The notes under the pieces were generated by a model, which saw only the letters and a program-made list of their open reading frames with translations, did no database searches and was not told where the DNA came from. Below are positions 32,841 through 40,997 of a stretch of DNA of 41,511 bases, in pieces. The stretch is from an uncultured Lachnospiraceae bacterium (GTDB lineage Bacteria; Bacillota; Clostridia; Lachnospirales; Lachnospiraceae), in contig CAMSTM010000010.1 of assembly GCA_947063675.1 (NCBI GenBank), positions 1-41,511 of the forward strand, given 5' to 3'. Both the position numbers and the translations under genes were made by a program. Positions within the stretch are counted from its first letter, which is position 1; each line of letters begins with the position of its first letter.

Positions 32841-33638
32841 ATGAAATTACAGGTGCTGGTGGCGGCGGTAAATCAGGACACAGATACGCTGGCGGAGAAG
32901 ATGAATCTGGAGACGGAGGCCGTTATTGTCAATCAATGCGGGAGTTTTGCTTATCAGGAATATCTGCATAAGGACAGGCGTATCCGGTGCTTTTCCATGG
33001 CGGAGCGGGGCGTAGGGCTTAGCCGCAACACGGCGCTGCTTCATGCGGAGGGAGAAATCTGCCTGTTTTCGGACGAGGATATTGTGTTTGACCCAGGGTA
33101 TGAAAAGAAAGTTCTTGACGCCTTTGAAAAAAATCCCGACGCCGATATGATTACTTTTAATTTCAAAGTAGATGAATCCAGAGCTACTTATTATAATGAA
33201 GCCCGTAAAAGAATCCGTTGGTACAATTACGGAAGATATCCCACCTATGCCGTGGCCGCGAGGCTGGAGGCGCTGCGCAGGGCGAATGTGGGATTTTCCC
33301 TCCTTTTCGGAGGAGGGGCAAGGTACAGCAACGGGGAAGACAGTTTGTTTTTGCACGACTGCCTGAAAAAGGGGCTGCACATATACGCGGATACTGCCGG
33401 GCTTGGCAGGGAGGTTTACCGGGAATCCACGTGGTTTCACGGATACAATGAAAAGTTTTTTGCGGACAGAGGGGTGCTTTACTATCATCTTTACGGAGCC
33501 TTGGCCAGTCTCTTTGCGATGCGGTTTCTGGTTGTTCACGGCGTCCGGGAAAAGAACGGGATGCTCGCGGAGATTCCTTTCGGGCGGGCTTACGGATGGA
33601 TGCGGGAGGGCATGAGGCAGGCGAAGGCGAGGAAATAA
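32841..33638 (+). CDS. Family-2-like glycosyltransferase
   Basis: A 265-aa protein with GT-A features: LQVLVAAVNQDTDTLAEKM at the start, ERGVGLSRNTALLHAEGEIC, and LFSDEDIVFDPGYE in the place of the DxD motif. The acceptor side includes NVGFSLLFGGGARYSNGEDS and FLHDCLKKG. The open frame reaches 32601, overlapping the previous gene heavily; ATG 32841 starts at the family N-terminus and has GGGAG ten bases upstream. It adds a sugar to the repeat unit. Confidence 0.85.
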   Translation: MKLQVLVAAVNQDTDTLAEKMNLETEAVIVNQCGSFAYQEYLHKDRRIRCFSMAERGVGLSRNTALLHAEGEICLFSDEDIVFDPGYEKKVLDAFEKNPDADMITFNFKVDESRATYYNEARKRIRWYNYGRYPTYAVAARLEALRRANVGFSLLFGGGARYSNGEDSLFLHDCLKKGLHIYADTAGLGREVYRESTWFHGYNEKFFADRGVLYYHLYGALASLFAMRFLVVHGVREKNGMLAEIPFGRAYGWMREGMRQAKARK

Positions 33639-33712
33639 AGGGAATTGGAATCCGCGGCCCGACTGGTTTTCGGAAAAGGGCGGCAGAGGTTTGAAGGTGA
33701 AACGAGGAAGTT

Positions 33713-34822
33713 ATGATTGTATATATTTCGGCGGCGGCGCTTACGGTTCTTTTGGGACTGATAGTAGATAATCATTGCAGGACACGGCAGGGCATGCTGA
33801 GCAGGCAGCAGATGCTGAATGCCCTTTGCCTGTGCGGCATTTTTCTTATATTGTTTGCCGTTTCGGCGTGCCGTCTCAATGTGGGAAATGATTACGCCAA
33901 GTATGTGGAATTTATGCATCTGATTCGATGCGACGCGTTTGTCCCCACGGAAATCGGATTTAATCAGATTGTGAAGATTCTTTACGGAATCAGCGGGTTT
34001 GAAAATTATCTGCTGGTTTTTGCTTTTTTTGCCTTTTTTACAATACTATTGTTTTTGACTGCCATTTACAGGCAGGCGGATTCCTTTGCTTTCAGCTTTT
34101 TCCTGTTTATGGCTTTCGGGTATTATTTCCAGTCCTTTAACACGGTTCGGTATTATCTGGCTCTTGCAATAGCGGTGTATGCGATTCCCTGTGTGCTTCG
34201 TAAGGAGTGGGGGAAGTTTCTGCTTCTGGTGCTTCTCGGGGCGACGCTGCATAAGTCGCTTCTGGTGGTGTTCCCTTTATATATTCTGGCTTCCTTTGCC
34301 TGGAAAAAGTGGCAGCTTGCGATAGCGGCGGTATTTTGCACCACCTTCTTTTTTATGCAGGATTTTTATCTGAAGGCAGTGGTGTTCCTCTACCCGACCT
34401 ATGAAGACACGGAATATCTTGAGGGCGGCACCAGTCTGGTGAACATCGTGCGCTGCCTGGCGGTTTTTGTGCTTTCATTGTTGTGTTATAAAAGGTCAGT
34501 GAAGGATAACCGGCGGAACAGATTTTATTTTTACTGCAATCTGGGGGCGCTGGTGATGTATGTGTGCTGCTCTTTCCTTCCGGTGATTTCCAGAATCGGA
34601 TATTACCTCACTGTCACGCATATTTTTTTCCTGCCGGCGCTGCTTTCAGGGATTGAAAATCTGAAGCTCAGGAAGCTGCTCACGGCCGGGGTGGTTTCTG
34701 CGGCCATCCTTTACTTTGGAATGTTTATTTTGATGAAGGCGGGCGGCGACGGTCTTCGGATACTGCCCTATGAGACATTTATGTTCCATGAGATGGTGCC
34801 GATTTTGTCGGATGTGAATTGA
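33713..34822 (+). CDS. EpsG-family polysaccharide polymerase
   Basis: A 369-aa membrane protein with about ten spans. The EpsG signature is visible: CRLNVGNDYAKYVEFMHLI, PTEIGFNQIVKILYG, and FFAFFTILLFLTAIYRQ. The protein polymerises lipid-linked repeat units on the outer face, in concert with the Wzz-like protein at 31681. Start ATG is preceded by GAGGAA. It ends at the edge of the AT-rich gap. Confidence 0.88.
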   Translation: MIVYISAAALTVLLGLIVDNHCRTRQGMLSRQQMLNALCLCGIFLILFAVSACRLNVGNDYAKYVEFMHLIRCDAFVPTEIGFNQIVKILYGISGFENYLLVFAFFAFFTILLFLTAIYRQADSFAFSFFLFMAFGYYFQSFNTVRYYLALAIAVYAIPCVLRKEWGKFLLLVLLGATLHKSLLVVFPLYILASFAWKKWQLAIAAVFCTTFFFMQDFYLKAVVFLYPTYEDTEYLEGGTSLVNIVRCLAVFVLSLLCYKRSVKDNRRNRFYFYCNLGALVMYVCCSFLPVISRIGYYLTVTHIFFLPALLSGIENLKLRKLLTAGVVSAAILYFGMFILMKAGGDGLRILPYETFMFHEMVPILSDVN

Positions 34823-34841
34823 TTGAGGATAGGGAAAGAAT

Positions 34842-34985
34842 ATGACGATATAGGATATTATTGGCAAATTTAATACAACACCATTTTTATTTATCGGCTC
34901 TGGAATATCCAGAAGAAATTTAAATTTACCGGATTAGAAAGGATTGCTGAAACATTTTTATGATTATTTAAAATGGGGAAAGTAA
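34842..34985 (+). pseudogene. Broken 5' end of a SIR2-family gene
   Basis: A start with binding site AGGGAAAG and ATG at 34842 opens a frame interrupted by TAG at 34851, TAG at 34935 and TAA at 34983. Reading through the stops gives DIIGKFNTTPFLFIGSGISR, then RNLNLPD, then KGLLKHFYDYLKWGK. This matches the N-terminus of SIR2-family proteins (FLFxGSGIS-R-Y--LPDWEGLL). The stop at 34935 lies where a conserved Trp is expected, one base from TGG. SIR2 proteins degrade NAD in several anti-phage systems. Only about 50 codons remain. Confidence 0.75.
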
Positions 34986-35212
34986 AAGAATTTTCTGACT
35001 AAAGCGCTTGTAAACAGACATCGTACAGAAAACCCTTTTAAAAATGACTATTCGGCACCTTTAAGTCGCAGTATTTATAAATAAACACCGGACTTGACGG
35101 CACATTATTATTTTTATGCTACTTCATAAAAAGTATACAAGAAAACATATGATTGTAAATAGAAAACGAAAATTATAAAAAATGAGAAAATATATGGGGA
35201 GAATGTGAAGTC
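34986..35212. other. AT-rich non-coding gap in the polysaccharide cluster
   Basis: This stretch is clearly more AT-rich than its neighbours. One frame is open for 27 codons at about 34997-35080 (KALVNRHRTENPFKNDYSAP and on), which may be more of the decayed gene. A weak promoter-like pair (TTGTAA at 35153-35158, TATAAA about 15 bases later) precedes the next gene. No complete gene is supported. Confidence 0.5.
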
Positions 35213-36166
35213 ATGGGGCCTTTTTTTTCCATTATTATCGTTTGCCTAAATCCCGGGGATAAACTTGCGGATACACTGAAAAGTATTGAAAATCAGACCT
35301 TTCATAATTTTGAGGTTATCATAAAGGACGGGCTGTCAGAGGACGGCTCTCTTTCTTATGCCTATAATTTGAAAAGTGTTTGGGAAAAGGAGCAGGACTG
35401 TTCTTTTGGAAAAGCGAATGCCGGAGAGAGCGCCGAAGCCGGGAAAGGAAACGGAGGGAACATCAGAAATCTTACTGTCATCTGCAGAAAGGACGCCGGG
35501 ATTTACGATGCCATGAACCAGGCAGCCGAAGAAGCAAAAGGAAAATATGTTTATTTTTTAAACTGCGGGGATGAATTGGCTTCGGAAACGGTGTTGGAGG
35601 AAATGGCGGAGTTTATTTCCGGGAGAGAGGGGATTTTTTACGGAGATATCAGGGAGCGGCAGACAAGGCAGAGGGTCGCCTCGAATCCTAACATAGACGC
35701 CTTCGCGTGCTACCGCAACGTACCCTGCCATCAGGCATGTTTTTATTCGAGAAAACTTTTGCTGGCTCATCCGTTTGAGACGAAGTACAAAGTCCGGGCG
35801 GATTACGAGCAGTTTTTGTGGTGTTTTTTTGAAAAGAGAAAATGCGCACAGGAGAGCAGGCGGGAAGACAGCAGAGATGCAGACTCCGGTTCCGGTACGG
35901 ATTTCTTCTATAATAATATGATAATTGCGGACTATGAAGGCGGCGGATTTTCCGAAACCGGAGAAAACAGGCGGCTTTCCGCAAAAGAGCACAGGGAGAT
36001 TACCGGAAAATATATGTCTGCCGGACAGCTTTTCAAATTCAGGCTGATTATGCTGCTGACGCTTTCGCACCTTCGGACGTATCTTGCGGGAAATGAAAGA
36101 ACGGCGGGGATATATAACAGGGTGAAAGGATTGCTGTATCGCAGGAAAACCCGCACGAAAGGATAA
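35213..36166 (+). CDS. Family-2 glycosyltransferase (WcaA-like)
   Basis: A 317-aa enzyme. It has SIIIVCLNPGDKLADTLKSI, VIIKDGLSEDGS, RKDAGIYDAMNQAAEEAKGK and YFLNCGDEL, where CGDE replaces the classic DxD, as in other WcaA-like enzymes. Residues 60-82 are a hydrophilic Gly/Ala/Glu insert and another lies at about 212-225; both look like tolerated loops. The first gene after the AT-rich gap. GGGGAGAA is the binding site. It adds a sugar to the repeat unit. Confidence 0.88.
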   Translation: MGPFFSIIIVCLNPGDKLADTLKSIENQTFHNFEVIIKDGLSEDGSLSYAYNLKSVWEKEQDCSFGKANAGESAEAGKGNGGNIRNLTVICRKDAGIYDAMNQAAEEAKGKYVYFLNCGDELASETVLEEMAEFISGREGIFYGDIRERQTRQRVASNPNIDAFACYRNVPCHQACFYSRKLLLAHPFETKYKVRADYEQFLWCFFEKRKCAQESRREDSRDADSGSGTDFFYNNMIIADYEGGGFSETGENRRLSAKEHREITGKYMSAGQLFKFRLIMLLTLSHLRTYLAGNERTAGIYNRVKGLLYRRKTRTKG

Positions 36167-36192
36167 TAAACTTTACACAGCCGGAGAAAATT

Positions 36193-37476
36193 ATGCATAA
36201 AATTTTATGGATTTGCAATATCATGCTGCCCGCAATCGGGCGGGAACTGAATATGCCCTACAGCAACCGGGAGGGGTGGCTTTCGGGGATTTTTGAGAGG
36301 GTACAGCGGGAGGAAGCGCCTTTTATGCTGGGTGTATGTTTTCCGGCGGAACCGGGAGCAGTGCGGAAGTTTTTGATGGGGAGCGTAAGCTGCTATCCTT
36401 TTGCGGAAAATTTAAATACGCCCGAGATATATGACGCCGGTATGGAGGAGGTGTTCCGGGAGATTTTCCGGGATTTTCAGCCGGATATGATTCACATATT
36501 CGGAACGGAATTTCCCCATGCGCTGGCGGCGGCAAGGGCTTTCGGAAAACCGGAGCGGACGCTGATAGGAATTCAGGGGCTTTGCGGGGAGATTGCGAAA
36601 GTTTATATGGCGGGACTGCCGGAAGCGGTGCGGCGGAAAGTGACGTTCCGGGATTTTATCAGAAAGGATTCCATCAGAGAGCAGCAGGAAAAATTTATCC
36701 GCCGCGGAGAAAACGAGGCGGAGGCTATAAGAAACTGCGGAAATATTACGGGAAGAACCCGGTTTGACAGGGAAGGCTCGGCGCGGATAAATTCCGGTGC
36801 AAGGTATTATCCCATGAATGAAACGCTGCGGGAAGCTTTTTACGAGGGGGAGTGGCATTTGGGAAAATGCGAGCCTCACAGCATTTTTCTGGGACAGGGA
36901 GATTACCCTTTAAAGGGGATGCACTTCGTTCTGGAGGCAATGGCGCTGCTTGCAGGGAAATATCCCGACTGTAAGCTGTACGTAGCGGGTAACAGCGTGA
37001 TTTCCCGTAGGACACTGAAAGAAAAATTAAAGCTTCCGGCTTACGGAAAATACCTGCTTTCCCTGATAAAGCGGTACAGGCTGGAAGAATGCGTGGTGAT
37101 GCTGGGAAAGCTGAGCGGGGAGGAAATGAAAGCGCGGTATCTGAAAAGCAGCGTTTTTGTGTGCGCCTCCGTTCTGGAAAATTCACCCAACACGGTGGGG
37201 GAGGCCCAGCTTCTTGGCGTACCGGTGGCAGCGTCTTTGGCCGGAGGGATTCCGGATATGATTACGGACGGCGAGGACGGCCTTTTGTTTCCGGTGGGGG
37301 ACGCGGCAAAACTGGCGGAGGCAATAGAACGGTTGTGGGATACCGGTACGGATGAAAACGGCCTTTGTCTGGCGGAGCGGATTTCCGGGAAAGCAAGGAA
37401 GAGGGCCCGCGAGGTTCATAACGGTGAAACGAATTACCGGCGGCTTTTGCGTATTTATGAGGAAATTATACCTTAA
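36193..37476 (+). CDS. Family-4 (GT-B) glycosyltransferase
   Basis: A 427-aa GT-B enzyme. The N-terminal acceptor domain contains DMIHIFGTEFPHALAAARAF. The C-terminal donor domain has FLGQGDYPLKGMHFVLEAMA, VVMLGKLSGEEMKARYLKSS, and the nucleotide-sugar site VLENSPNTVGEAQLLGVPVA with SLAGGIPDMI. It is retaining by family. GGAG seven bases upstream sets the start. It is the last clear polysaccharide gene. Confidence 0.92.
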   Translation: MHKILWICNIMLPAIGRELNMPYSNREGWLSGIFERVQREEAPFMLGVCFPAEPGAVRKFLMGSVSCYPFAENLNTPEIYDAGMEEVFREIFRDFQPDMIHIFGTEFPHALAAARAFGKPERTLIGIQGLCGEIAKVYMAGLPEAVRRKVTFRDFIRKDSIREQQEKFIRRGENEAEAIRNCGNITGRTRFDREGSARINSGARYYPMNETLREAFYEGEWHLGKCEPHSIFLGQGDYPLKGMHFVLEAMALLAGKYPDCKLYVAGNSVISRRTLKEKLKLPAYGKYLLSLIKRYRLEECVVMLGKLSGEEMKARYLKSSVFVCASVLENSPNTVGEAQLLGVPVAASLAGGIPDMITDGEDGLLFPVGDAAKLAEAIERLWDTGTDENGLCLAERISGKARKRAREVHNGETNYRRLLRIYEEIIP

Positions 37477-37527
37477 CAGACATTAAGCCGGGATTTATAT
37501 ATGAAAAATAAAGAATGGAGAAGAGTC

Positions 37528-38889
37528 ATGTTTAAGAAAATTGATTTTCAGGAAGAGTTTTATCAGAAGCTGCGGGTGTTGGTGCTGCCCATCACAATCC
37601 AGAATTTTATGCTTGCGTTGGTGAGCGCGACGGACGCGGTTATGTTGGGGGCGGTAGACCAGACCTCCCTGTCGGCGGTTTCGCTGGCCGGTCAGATACA
37701 GTTCGTTCTGAGTCTGTTTGTCACCGGAATCGCCATGGGAGCCGGAATCATGGCGGCTCAGTATTGGGGAAAGAAGGACGCAGGCGCCATTGAATCGGTG
37801 ATGCCCATCGCGCTTCGGGCAAACCTGATTTTCAGCGGATTTTTCACGATAGCGGCGGCTTTTGCGCCGGAGCTTCTGATGCGGATTTTTACCAGCGACG
37901 CGGCTCTTGTTTCCAGCGGCGCCATGTATCTTCGGGCGGTTGCGTTATCTTACCTGTTGTGCGGAATCTCGCAGGTTTATTTGATTTTATTGAAAAATAC
38001 GGGATACGCGGCGGTAAGCTCCCGCATCAGTTCCACTGCGGTCGCGCTGAATGTGGTGTTGAACGCTTTATTGATTTTCGGACTTATGGGATTTCCGGCG
38101 CTGGGGATTCGGGGAGCGGCTTACGCTACGGTCTGCGCAAGGCTGGTGGAGCTTATCTGGAGCTACCTGGAAACGAAGCGTCCGGGTCACGTGCGGGTGA
38201 TTTGGGGCGGTATGCTCCGGGCAGTGGACGAGGCTTTGCGTGGTGATTTCTGGCGGTACACCATGCCGGTTTTGGGGGCGTCTTTGGTATGGGGGATTGC
38301 CTACGTGCTGTACTCCGTGATTATGGGACATCTGGGAAGCGACGCGGTGGCGGCAAACTCCATCACAACCATTGCAAAGAGTCTTTTGTCCTGCCTGATT
38401 CGCGGCGTCAGCGGCGGCGCGGGAGTGATGATTGGAAACCTTCTCGGCGCGGGGGAACTGGCAAAGGCAAAAGAATACGGCGGCAGGCTTACCCGGATGG
38501 CGATTGTGGTGGGAATTGCGACCGGCGGCGTTTTGATGCTGATTTCTCCGGTTATCGTCAGGATTGCGCCTCTCAGCGAGACGGCGGCCCATTACCTGCA
38601 GTATATGCTGTTATTCTGCGGCCTGAATATTATGGCGCAGTCCGTAAACACCACCGTTCTGGACGGCATTTTCTGCGCGGGCGGCGATTCCAAATTCGAT
38701 ATGGTGGGAAATGTGGGAGCCATGTGGTGCTTCTCCGTACCGATGGGATTTTTGTCGGCGTTTGTTTTCGGTCTGCCTGTGATGGCGGTTTACTGTATCG
38801 TCAATCTGGACGAGATTGTCAAGCTGTGGGCGGTATATGTCCATTATAAAAAATACATATGGGTGAGGAATATTACGAGAGAAATGTAA
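37528..38889 (+). CDS. MATE-family transporter
   Basis: A 453-aa protein with twelve predicted spans. The N-terminal repeat has VLPITIQNFMLALVSATDAV and GAGIMAAQYWGKKDAGAIES. The middle has VIMGHLGSDAVAANSI and the second repeat GVMIGNLLGAGELAKAKEYG. MATE proteins export drugs or metabolites using Na+ or H+ gradients. The frame begins at 37501, but GGAG seven bases before ATG 37528 supports the shorter form. It follows the polysaccharide genes by about 50 bp; a flippase role is conceivable since Wzx belongs to the same superfamily, but sequence favours ordinary MATE. Confidence 0.9.
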   Translation: MFKKIDFQEEFYQKLRVLVLPITIQNFMLALVSATDAVMLGAVDQTSLSAVSLAGQIQFVLSLFVTGIAMGAGIMAAQYWGKKDAGAIESVMPIALRANLIFSGFFTIAAAFAPELLMRIFTSDAALVSSGAMYLRAVALSYLLCGISQVYLILLKNTGYAAVSSRISSTAVALNVVLNALLIFGLMGFPALGIRGAAYATVCARLVELIWSYLETKRPGHVRVIWGGMLRAVDEALRGDFWRYTMPVLGASLVWGIAYVLYSVIMGHLGSDAVAANSITTIAKSLLSCLIRGVSGGAGVMIGNLLGAGELAKAKEYGGRLTRMAIVVGIATGGVLMLISPVIVRIAPLSETAAHYLQYMLLFCGLNIMAQSVNTTVLDGIFCAGGDSKFDMVGNVGAMWCFSVPMGFLSAFVFGLPVMAVYCIVNLDEIVKLWAVYVHYKKYIWVRNITREM

Positions 38890-38913
38890 TACTTTTATTC
38901 ATACATAAAAATG

Positions 38914-38953
38914 AAAAGGTTCGGGCAGGCTGCGGTTTGTCTGAACCTTTTTT
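38914..38953 (+). terminator. Intrinsic terminator after the MATE gene
   Basis: AAAAGGTTC (38914-38922) pairs with GAACCTTTT (38943-38951), with further pairing inside the loop, and the T-run continues to 38953. It closes the polysaccharide/MATE region. Confidence 0.85.
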
Positions 38954-38983
38954 ATTTCTCAGGAAAGTACGGCCTGTAAAATA

Positions 38984-39092
38984 GATACGAACTTTTGCTC
39001 CAATAAGCCGGTACATATGGAACACCGCGTTTACTGCATTTTTTTGCACGAAATGAGTTTGTTTTGCACAAAAAAAGTTCATATCGTGATAT
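38984..39092. promoter_or_regulatory. Spaced inverted repeat and small dyad upstream of the AraC-type gene
   Basis: GATACGAACTTTT (38984-38996) is the complement of AAAAGTTCATATC (39073-39085) at 12 of 13 positions, 76 bp apart. The right copy runs into ATATCGTGATAT (39081-39092), a small palindrome. Two TTTTGCAC motifs lie between. A -10-like TATAAT is at 39113-39118 but I see no matching -35. The layout suits looping by an AraC-type regulator. Confidence 0.45.
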
Positions 39093-39141
39093 ATTGATAC
39101 CCCTTCTACGGATATAATAATAAAAAATTGAAGGGTGTCCC

Positions 39142-39909
39142 ATGAAAGACAACGAGATTACAATTACAGAAACGCTGGCGGAAATAGAGAAGCACCGTAC
39201 AGAATATGCCATCCAGAGAGAGGAAGAAGAGGAGTATGTCAACCACAGCTACCGGGATGAGCAGATACTGATGCAGGCCATAAAGGACGGAAATGTCAAA
39301 CTGGTGGAGCGGCTTTTGCAGACGCCTATGGCGTTTCCACAGGCGGTTGAAGGAAGTTCCCGCAAAAACGAGGAGTATATGACGGCTATCTGGGTGGGGC
39401 TTGTCGCCAGAGCTGCCATAGAAGCGGGAATTGCATCCCGGGAGAGCTTTCTGGTGAGCGACATTTTCTTAAAGCAGATTGCAGGAGCCATGGACGCCAG
39501 AGTGTATCAGGCAATCAGAAGGCGCGCGGCGCTCACGTATACCGGTCTGGTTGCGGAGTATCGGAAAAACGGTAAAAAAAGAATGTATGTGGGCGAATGC
39601 AAGAATTATATTGCAGTAAACATTTTTAAGCGTATCAGCAGCAGGGATGTGGCTGCTGAGCTGAATCTGAATGTAATCTATCTGGAGCGCATTTTCAAAG
39701 AGGAGGAAAAAATTACAATCGGGCGGTACATCCAGAGGGAAAAAATAAAGCGGGCAAAGAACATTTTAAAATATTCCGACCGCTCCCTCACAGAGGTCGG
39801 CGATTATTTGGGATATTCCTCCCAGAGCCATTTCGGAACGGCTTTTAAGAAAGAAACGGGAATGACGCCCAGACAATACAGGGACTCCAATCATGTAACA
39901 AAATATTGA
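39142..39909 (+). CDS. AraC-family regulator (YesN-type)
   Basis: A 255-aa regulator. The C-terminal ~100 residues hold the two-helix-turn-helix AraC domain (SSRDVAAELNLNVIYLERIF, IQREKIKRAKNILKYSDRSL, VGDYLGYSSQSHFGTAFKKE). The N-terminal part is helical (LVERLLQTPMAFPQAVEGSS) and is not a cupin; similar segments occur in Clostridia AraC proteins next to sugar-transport genes. It is upstream of and in the same direction as the hydrolase and permease at 39928 and 40998 and probably activates them. Confidence 0.9.
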   Translation: MKDNEITITETLAEIEKHRTEYAIQREEEEEYVNHSYRDEQILMQAIKDGNVKLVERLLQTPMAFPQAVEGSSRKNEEYMTAIWVGLVARAAIEAGIASRESFLVSDIFLKQIAGAMDARVYQAIRRRAALTYTGLVAEYRKNGKKRMYVGECKNYIAVNIFKRISSRDVAAELNLNVIYLERIFKEEEKITIGRYIQREKIKRAKNILKYSDRSLTEVGDYLGYSSQSHFGTAFKKETGMTPRQYRDSNHVTKY

Positions 39910-39927
39910 GAAAGGAGAAGGGCCTGT

Positions 39928-40866
39928 GTGAAAAAGTGGAATTATGAATTTGACGTGCCGGATACCAAAAAGGTGCGGATGATTGTCCACACGGACTGCA
40001 AAAACGAGGCGGACGACCAGTTTGCCTTAGCTCATCACCTGATGACGCCGAAGTTCATTATTAAAGGAATTATCGGAGGTCATTTCAATATCAATCCTCA
40101 GGAATGGGGGGAGGGCAATACGGCCAGGGCCAGTGTGGACGAGATTAACAGGGTACTTTCCCTCATGGGAGTTTCGGGGGAGTACAGGGTGGCGGAAGGC
40201 GCCGGATATCCCCTTAAGGATGAGGAAACGCCAATGCCTTCGGCGGGGGCGGAGCTGATTATCGAGGAAGCCATGAAGGAGGATTCCCATCCTTTATATG
40301 TGGCGGCTCAGGGAGGGCTCACGGATATTGCAAGCGCGATATTGATGAAGCCGGAAATCACGTCCCGGATGACAATTATCTGGATTGGCGGGGCGCAGTA
40401 TCCTGAAGGCGGTTTTGAATTTAACCTGATGCAGGACATTGCGGCGGCAAATGCCATCATGAAATCCAACGTGGAGCTTTGGCAGATTCCCATGAATGTG
40501 TATAAGCAGATGGCGGTTTCCCTTGCGGAGCTTCAAAAAAAGGTAATGCCCTGCGGTGAAATCGGAAATTATCTGTTCCGTCAGATGGTGGAATTCAACA
40601 ATAAGCTGGCGCATATTCCACATTGGCCTCACGGAGAAATGTGGGGGCTTGGGGATTCGCCCACAATCGGAGTTTTGATGGAGGAGAGCGAGAAGACGGA
40701 CGTTTTTGACATGATGAGAGCTCCCACCATTGCCTATAAAACCATGAAGTATTCTTTTGACAACAATAACCGGTCGATACGGGTTTATAACCAGGTGAAC
40801 GCAAGGCTGACCTTAGAGGACTTTTTTGCCAAGCTTTCTATCAATTTCCCGCCGGAGCGGCCGTGA
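39928..40866 (+). CDS. Nucleoside-hydrolase-like protein
   Basis: A 312-aa protein with a recognisable inosine-uridine nucleoside hydrolase core. The metal site is MIVHTDCKNEADDQFALAHH, a variant of the DTDxGxDD motif. Other family blocks are LYVAAQGGLTDIASAI and MTIIWIGGAQYPEGGFEFNL, with N and D ligands in the latter. The usual enzyme cleaves ribosyl N-glycosidic bonds; the divergent motif means the substrate may differ. The start is GTG with AAAGGAGAAG about ten bases upstream. It sits 18 bp after the AraC-type gene. Confidence 0.82.
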   Translation: MKKWNYEFDVPDTKKVRMIVHTDCKNEADDQFALAHHLMTPKFIIKGIIGGHFNINPQEWGEGNTARASVDEINRVLSLMGVSGEYRVAEGAGYPLKDEETPMPSAGAELIIEEAMKEDSHPLYVAAQGGLTDIASAILMKPEITSRMTIIWIGGAQYPEGGFEFNLMQDIAAANAIMKSNVELWQIPMNVYKQMAVSLAELQKKVMPCGEIGNYLFRQMVEFNNKLAHIPHWPHGEMWGLGDSPTIGVLMEESEKTDVFDMMRAPTIAYKTMKYSFDNNNRSIRVYNQVNARLTLEDFFAKLSINFPPERP

Positions 40867-40997
40867 GGGAAAGGAGGGCGCATCAGGGAGAGGCTTTACC
40901 GCGTTTTATGAAAAGGTTATAAGACCGGAAAGAAACGTGTAAGTAATTTATGCATTTGCAAAACAATTAACAACAAATCGAAAGGGTGTGGAAAAGA
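40867..40997 (+). other. Leader of the LplB/YtcP-type permease gene
   Basis: The 131 bases between the hydrolase and the permease hold no gene. AT-rich sequence with TTGCAAAAC and short direct repeats is seen, but no convincing promoter pair or terminator. Confidence 0.4.

Noticed and set aside
37528-38889. MATE gene as the Wzx flippase of the polysaccharide cluster
   Set aside because: The sequence has ordinary MATE repeats and not the Wzx/PST pattern; the superfamily link alone is too weak to name it a flippase.
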